Shown in pieces: positions 12,216-14,994 of a DNA stretch of 14,994 bases; positions within the stretch are counted from its first letter, which is position 1, and every line of letters starts with the position of its first letter. A program made the translations under genes and the position numbers. The stretch covers positions 1-14,994 of the forward strand of contig JAFDFO010000025.1 in assembly GCA_019309815.1 (NCBI GenBank), read 5' to 3'. This DNA comes from Deltaproteobacteria bacterium (GTDB lineage: Bacteria; Desulfobacterota; Desulfobacteria; Desulfobacterales; C00003060). Below the pieces are notes generated by a model. That model did no database searches and was not told the origin of the DNA. It saw only the letters and a program-made list of their open reading frames with translations.

Positions 12216-13990
12216 TGGCCGTAGGCTCAAACTCGCGCCGCAGTTTTCTGGTGTGCGTGTCTCTTGCTGTGGCCGTCTTCGCCGCCCTGTGGGGAGTGCA
12301 AAATCATGATTTTGTCAATTTTGATGATGGCAAATACGTCACGGAAAATCATCATGTGCAAAACGGACTCACCCGGGAAGGCCTTGTTTGGGGTTTCACT
12401 ACCACGCATTTTTCCCAGTGGCACCCAGTGACATGGCTGTCACACATGTTGGACTGTCAGCTGTATGGGTTAAATCCGGGTGGACACCATGTCTCAAATC
12501 TACTGCTTCACACCGCTAATACCCTTTTACTCTTTCTGGTTCTTCAAGGTATGACCGGTAAAACCTGGCCAAGCGCCCTTGTTGCTGCCCTATTTGGACT
12601 CCATCCCCTTCACGTTGAGCCGGTTGCTTGGGTTTCCGGGCGGAAGGACGTTTTGAGCACCTTTTTCTGGATGCTCACAATGGGATTCTACCTCCGTTAT
12701 GTTCGGGGCCCAAGGCTAAGTAGATACTTCCTGGTCCTCATATTCTTTGTCCTTGGCCTCATGTCTAAACAGATGCTTGTAACCCTGCCGTTTGTCCTCC
12801 TTTTGCTCGACTACTGGCCTCTGGGCCGCTTTGAGGCCGGTCAGCGGGCAGGTGAGACAAATCCGCAGACCCACAAATCCCCGGATCCTGATCGTCAAAA
12901 GCCACCCGTTGTTGTCCTGGTTCTCGAGAAAGTGCCCCTCCTTGTTATTGCAGCCGTTGCAAGCATTGTGGCCTTTCTCGCTCAGGACCGTGGTGGAGCT
13001 TTAGAGTCTTTGGAATTCCTTCCTCTCGACGTGCGACTGACCAATGCCGTGGTGTCCTACGTGATCTACATGGGCAAAACGATCTGGCCCCTGAACCTGG
13101 CGGTCTTCTATCCACACCCTGGCAGCACCATACCATTCTGGCAGGTGGGGACGGCCGGCTTGTTGCTCGTGTTCATCTCTGTTTTGGTGATTCGGGAGTG
13201 TAGGAAACGTCCGTATCTCCCTGTTGGGTGGCTTTGGTATCTAGGTACCCTTGTTCCGGTTATCCAGCTGGTACAGGTTGGAGATCATGCCATGGCCGAC
13301 CGTTACACCTACATACCGCTCATCGGCTTGTTCGTTATGATCGCCTGGGGGCTAGCTGATGTAGTGGCAAGATGGCCCGGTACCAAGATTGTAGTTGGAA
13401 CCTCCGCAGTAGGACTCGTTCTTTGCCTTTCCATATGTTCCCAGCTGCAAGCCCGGCAGTGGAAAGACAGTGTGACACTTTTCGAGCATGCCCTCGACGT
13501 AACGTCTGAAAACCATGTTGCCCATACGAACTTAGGAGTAGCCTTAGCTGGACAAGGTGAGCTTGATCAGGCCATTTGGCACTATTCCCAGGCAATTATC
13601 ATCGAACCTGACTATGTGGGGGCGCGCCTCAACCTGGCAAGTGCCCTGGCCAAACAAGGAAAGCTGCAGGAAGCAATCACGCACTATTCAGAGACATTGC
13701 GCACAAAACCCGAATACGCCGATGCCCATTACAATATGGGTAATGTCTTGATTCGCCTGGGCCAGCCGGGCAAAGCCATTTCCCATTATACCGAGGCACT
13801 CCTTATCAGGCCGGACGACCCGGAAGTCCTCAACAATTTGGGCATTGCTCTATCTAGACAGGAAAGGTTAGAAGACGCCGCGGAACGTTTTCGTGAAGCG
13901 TTGCGGATTCAGCCGGATTTTGCAGAAGCACGCCACAACCTGAACGCCGTCTTGGAGAAAGGATCGGAATCCCTAATATCCCCTAACTGA
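12212..13990 (+). CDS. TMTC-like (DUF1736-type) membrane glycosyltransferase with C-terminal TPRs
   Basis: Relatives include the animal TMTC O-mannosyltransferases and many bacterial membrane proteins annotated only as TPR proteins. In 592 aa, the first helix (about 11-30) is followed by the FVNFDDGKYV loop with Asp38-Asp39, the GT-C catalytic-loop equivalent. Then come QWHPVTWLSHMLDCQLYGL (69-87), HHVSNLLLHTAN, and the strongly conserved HPLHVEPVAWVSGRKDVLST (131-150). About ten membrane helices extend to about residue 410, with DRYTYIP at 363-369. The C-terminal 160 residues hold four to five TPR units (about 435-583), each with the usual small/large pattern such as LGVALAGQGELDQAI. These TPRs would face the periplasm and probably bind the acceptor or a partner. 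The start is ATG 12212 or 12215; the nearest GAGG is 13 nt away. It ends 2 nt before the GT2 gene, so the two are cotranscribed. Substrate unknown. Confidence 0.85.
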   Translation: MMAVGSNSRRSFLVCVSLAVAVFAALWGVQNHDFVNFDDGKYVTENHHVQNGLTREGLVWGFTTTHFSQWHPVTWLSHMLDCQLYGLNPGGHHVSNLLLHTANTLLLFLVLQGMTGKTWPSALVAALFGLHPLHVEPVAWVSGRKDVLSTFFWMLTMGFYLRYVRGPRLSRYFLVLIFFVLGLMSKQMLVTLPFVLLLLDYWPLGRFEAGQRAGETNPQTHKSPDPDRQKPPVVVLVLEKVPLLVIAAVASIVAFLAQDRGGALESLEFLPLDVRLTNAVVSYVIYMGKTIWPLNLAVFYPHPGSTIPFWQVGTAGLLLVFISVLVIRECRKRPYLPVGWLWYLGTLVPVIQLVQVGDHAMADRYTYIPLIGLFVMIAWGLADVVARWPGTKIVVGTSAVGLVLCLSICSQLQARQWKDSVTLFEHALDVTSENHVAHTNLGVALAGQGELDQAIWHYSQAIIIEPDYVGARLNLASALAKQGKLQEAITHYSETLRTKPEYADAHYNMGNVLIRLGQPGKAISHYTEALLIRPDDPEVLNNLGIALSRQERLEDAAERFREALRIQPDFAEARHNLNAVLEKGSESLISPN

Positions 13991-13992
13991 TT

Positions 13993-14718
13993 ATGACTTA
14001 CTTGTCCGTTGTCATACCTGCTTACAATGAAGAGGGTTGCCTTGAAAGGAACTCCGGAACTGTCCTGGCATACTTGGACACGTTAAACAAAGATTACGAG
14101 CTCATCTTTGTAGATGATGGAAGCAGGGACAGTACTGCCTCTATCATCGAGCGCATTGTTAAAAACAATCCGCGGTGCCGCTCTCTTAGTAACCCCACGA
14201 ACAGGGGAAAGGGAGATGCCGTGAGACGGGGAGTTCTGAGTGCCACCGGAAAATACGTCGTCTTTATGGATGCTGACCTGGCGGTGCCAATCCGTTTTGT
14301 GACGACATGCCTGAATAAACTGGAGAGCGGGGCTCCAGTTGTCATAGGCTCCAGGCACTTGCCATCGTCGTCTTTCAAGGTACGTGAAGGCCCGCTCCGC
14401 CAAGTCTGTGGGGAGGTTTTTCGGAGATTTGCACAACTCAGTCTTGGTTTGAGGGTCTCTGACATAACATGTGGGTTGAAGGGCCTCGAAAAGGAAGCCG
14501 CAACTGACATATTTTCTCGCTCAAAGATTGACAGATGGGGCTATGATGTCGAAATCATCTTTCTTGCTCGCAAACTTAAATACGCCATTGAGGAAGTCCC
14601 AGTCGACTGGTATCATTCTTTTGATTCCAAAGTGCGTCTAGGAATCGATGGCCTTCGGACATTCACGGAGGTGTGCCGAGTTTACTACTACTACATGACC
14701 AAACAGTATGGGGTCTGA
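13993..14718 (+). CDS. GT2-family polyprenyl-phosphate glycosyltransferase (dolichyl-phosphate beta-glucosyltransferase, Alg5-like)
   Basis: Expected to transfer a hexose from a nucleotide sugar to a polyprenyl phosphate on the cytoplasmic face, making the lipid donor used by GT-C enzymes. The 241-aa product has a GT-A fold: SVVIPAYNEE (5-14), DDGS (41-44), NRGKGDAVRRG (70-80), DADL with the metal-binding DxD (93-95), and GSRH (119-122). It also carries the markers that distinguish Alg5/DPG synthases from other GT2 enzymes: SDITCGLKGL (156-165), RWGYDVEIIF (181-190) and EVPVDWYHSFDSKV (201-214). There is no C-terminal membrane segment, unlike ArnC- or GtrB-type enzymes. ATG 13993 has no Shine-Dalgarno and follows the previous stop by 2 nt, so it is probably translated by coupling. 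Whether the sugar is glucose, mannose or another hexose cannot be read from sequence. Confidence 0.88.
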   Translation: MTYLSVVIPAYNEEGCLERNSGTVLAYLDTLNKDYELIFVDDGSRDSTASIIERIVKNNPRCRSLSNPTNRGKGDAVRRGVLSATGKYVVFMDADLAVPIRFVTTCLNKLESGAPVVIGSRHLPSSSFKVREGPLRQVCGEVFRRFAQLSLGLRVSDITCGLKGLEKEAATDIFSRSKIDRWGYDVEIIFLARKLKYAIEEVPVDWYHSFDSKVRLGIDGLRTFTEVCRVYYYYMTKQYGV

Positions 14719-14827
14719 ACAATCATGTGAACGAGGGAAGTATAACCTCAATCGAGTGAGAAATCTGGCACCCATTTCCTGAAAGGCTCGTAAAATAAGG
14801 CCTTATGGCAAATGATTTTTGGCTCTG

Positions 14828-14939
14828 AAAATCCCCCTCGATCCCCCTTTAAGAAAAGGGGATGATAATCGTTCTCCCCTTTTGTAAAGGGGAGTTAGAG
14901 GGGATTTCCTTTTTATAAAGGGGAGTCAGAGCGTATTTC
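14828..14939. repeat. C-rich/G-rich palindromic intergenic repeat
   Basis: Starting with AAATCCCCCTCGATCCCCC (14829-14847), the block has an inverted, imperfect copy ending AGAGGGGATTTC (14897-14908). Inside, CCCCCTTTAAGAAAAGGGG (14843-14861) and CTCCCCTTTTGTAAAGGGGAG (about 14874-14894) are hairpins. A partial tandem copy of the right arm follows 31 bp on (14885-14908 repeated at 14916-14939, about 21 of 24 identical). Elements of this AAATCCCCC...GGGGGATTT type occur between genes in many bacterial genomes. The preceding gap also contains a perfect 12-bp palindrome, ATAAGGCCTTAT (14795-14806). Confidence 0.7.
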
Positions 14940-14994
14940 GTGCGAATTCTTGGCTCAATTATGGAAAAAATCGGAGGGTCACAGACTGCTCTTA

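Noticed and set aside
14766..14782. TGGCAC sequence resembling a second sigma-54 -24 box
   Set aside because: The -12 position reads TCCTG instead of TTGCW, so the essential GC is missing.
14961..14994. ATG opening a frame at the right window edge
   Set aside because: Only 11 codons are visible, without ribosome site or recognisable sequence; it cannot be called a gene.

Overview
The window looks like a chromosomal piece of an anaerobic Desulfobacterota (deltaproteobacterial) genome, probably from a sulfate-reducing or syntrophic lineage. Evidence: a DUF39 homocysteine-synthesis protein that uses sulfide, a PilR/sigma-54-controlled type IVa pilin with a Geobacter-like N-terminus, a metal-dependent (Cys-type) KdsA implying an LPS outer membrane, and moderate GC with intergenic spaces full of short-period repeats. 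The assignment rests on gene content only; no rRNA or tRNA is visible.

Left part (1-4411): the start of kdsA on the minus strand; then a gene-poor stretch with a 223-bp MITE-like element (24-bp terminal inverted repeats) that carries a period-8 inverted array; then a membrane-anchored M23 (LytM) peptidase, two period-7 arrays, the DUF39 homocysteine enzyme, and signal peptidase I (lepB).

Middle part (4412-9118): a nested palindromic period-7 array, then a pyr leader. The leader has a promoter candidate, a 17-aa leader peptide, a small hairpin and an intrinsic terminator ending 11 nt before pyrB. The leader peptide's final Tyr codon and stop codon are exactly the terminator loop, as expected for an attenuator coupled to translation. 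pyrB (aspartate carbamoyltransferase), pyrC (class I dihydroorotase, TTG start) and pilR (NtrC-type activator) overlap end to end, so the pilus regulator is expressed with pyrimidine genes. pilR is followed by an excellent sigma-54 promoter, upstream direct repeats spaced 21 bp, the pilin gene pilA, and a strong terminator.

Right part (9119-14994): about 500 bp with no gene; the isolated C-terminal end of a YfhO-type membrane protein (probably a remnant); two large GT-C-type membrane glycosyltransferase-like proteins with C-terminal TPRs (DUF2723 family and TMTC/DUF1736 family); and a GT2 enzyme of the dolichyl/polyprenyl-phosphate-glucosyltransferase (Alg5-like) type. The GT2 enzyme would make the lipid-linked sugar that GT-C enzymes use, so the three form a plausible extracytoplasmic glycosylation module beside a pilin with a Ser/Thr-rich tail. 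The window ends in a C-rich/G-rich palindromic repeat.

Best candidates for something new: the pyrBC-pilR attenuator, the set of differently worded but equally built intergenic arrays, and the pilin-adjacent GT-C/GT2 module.
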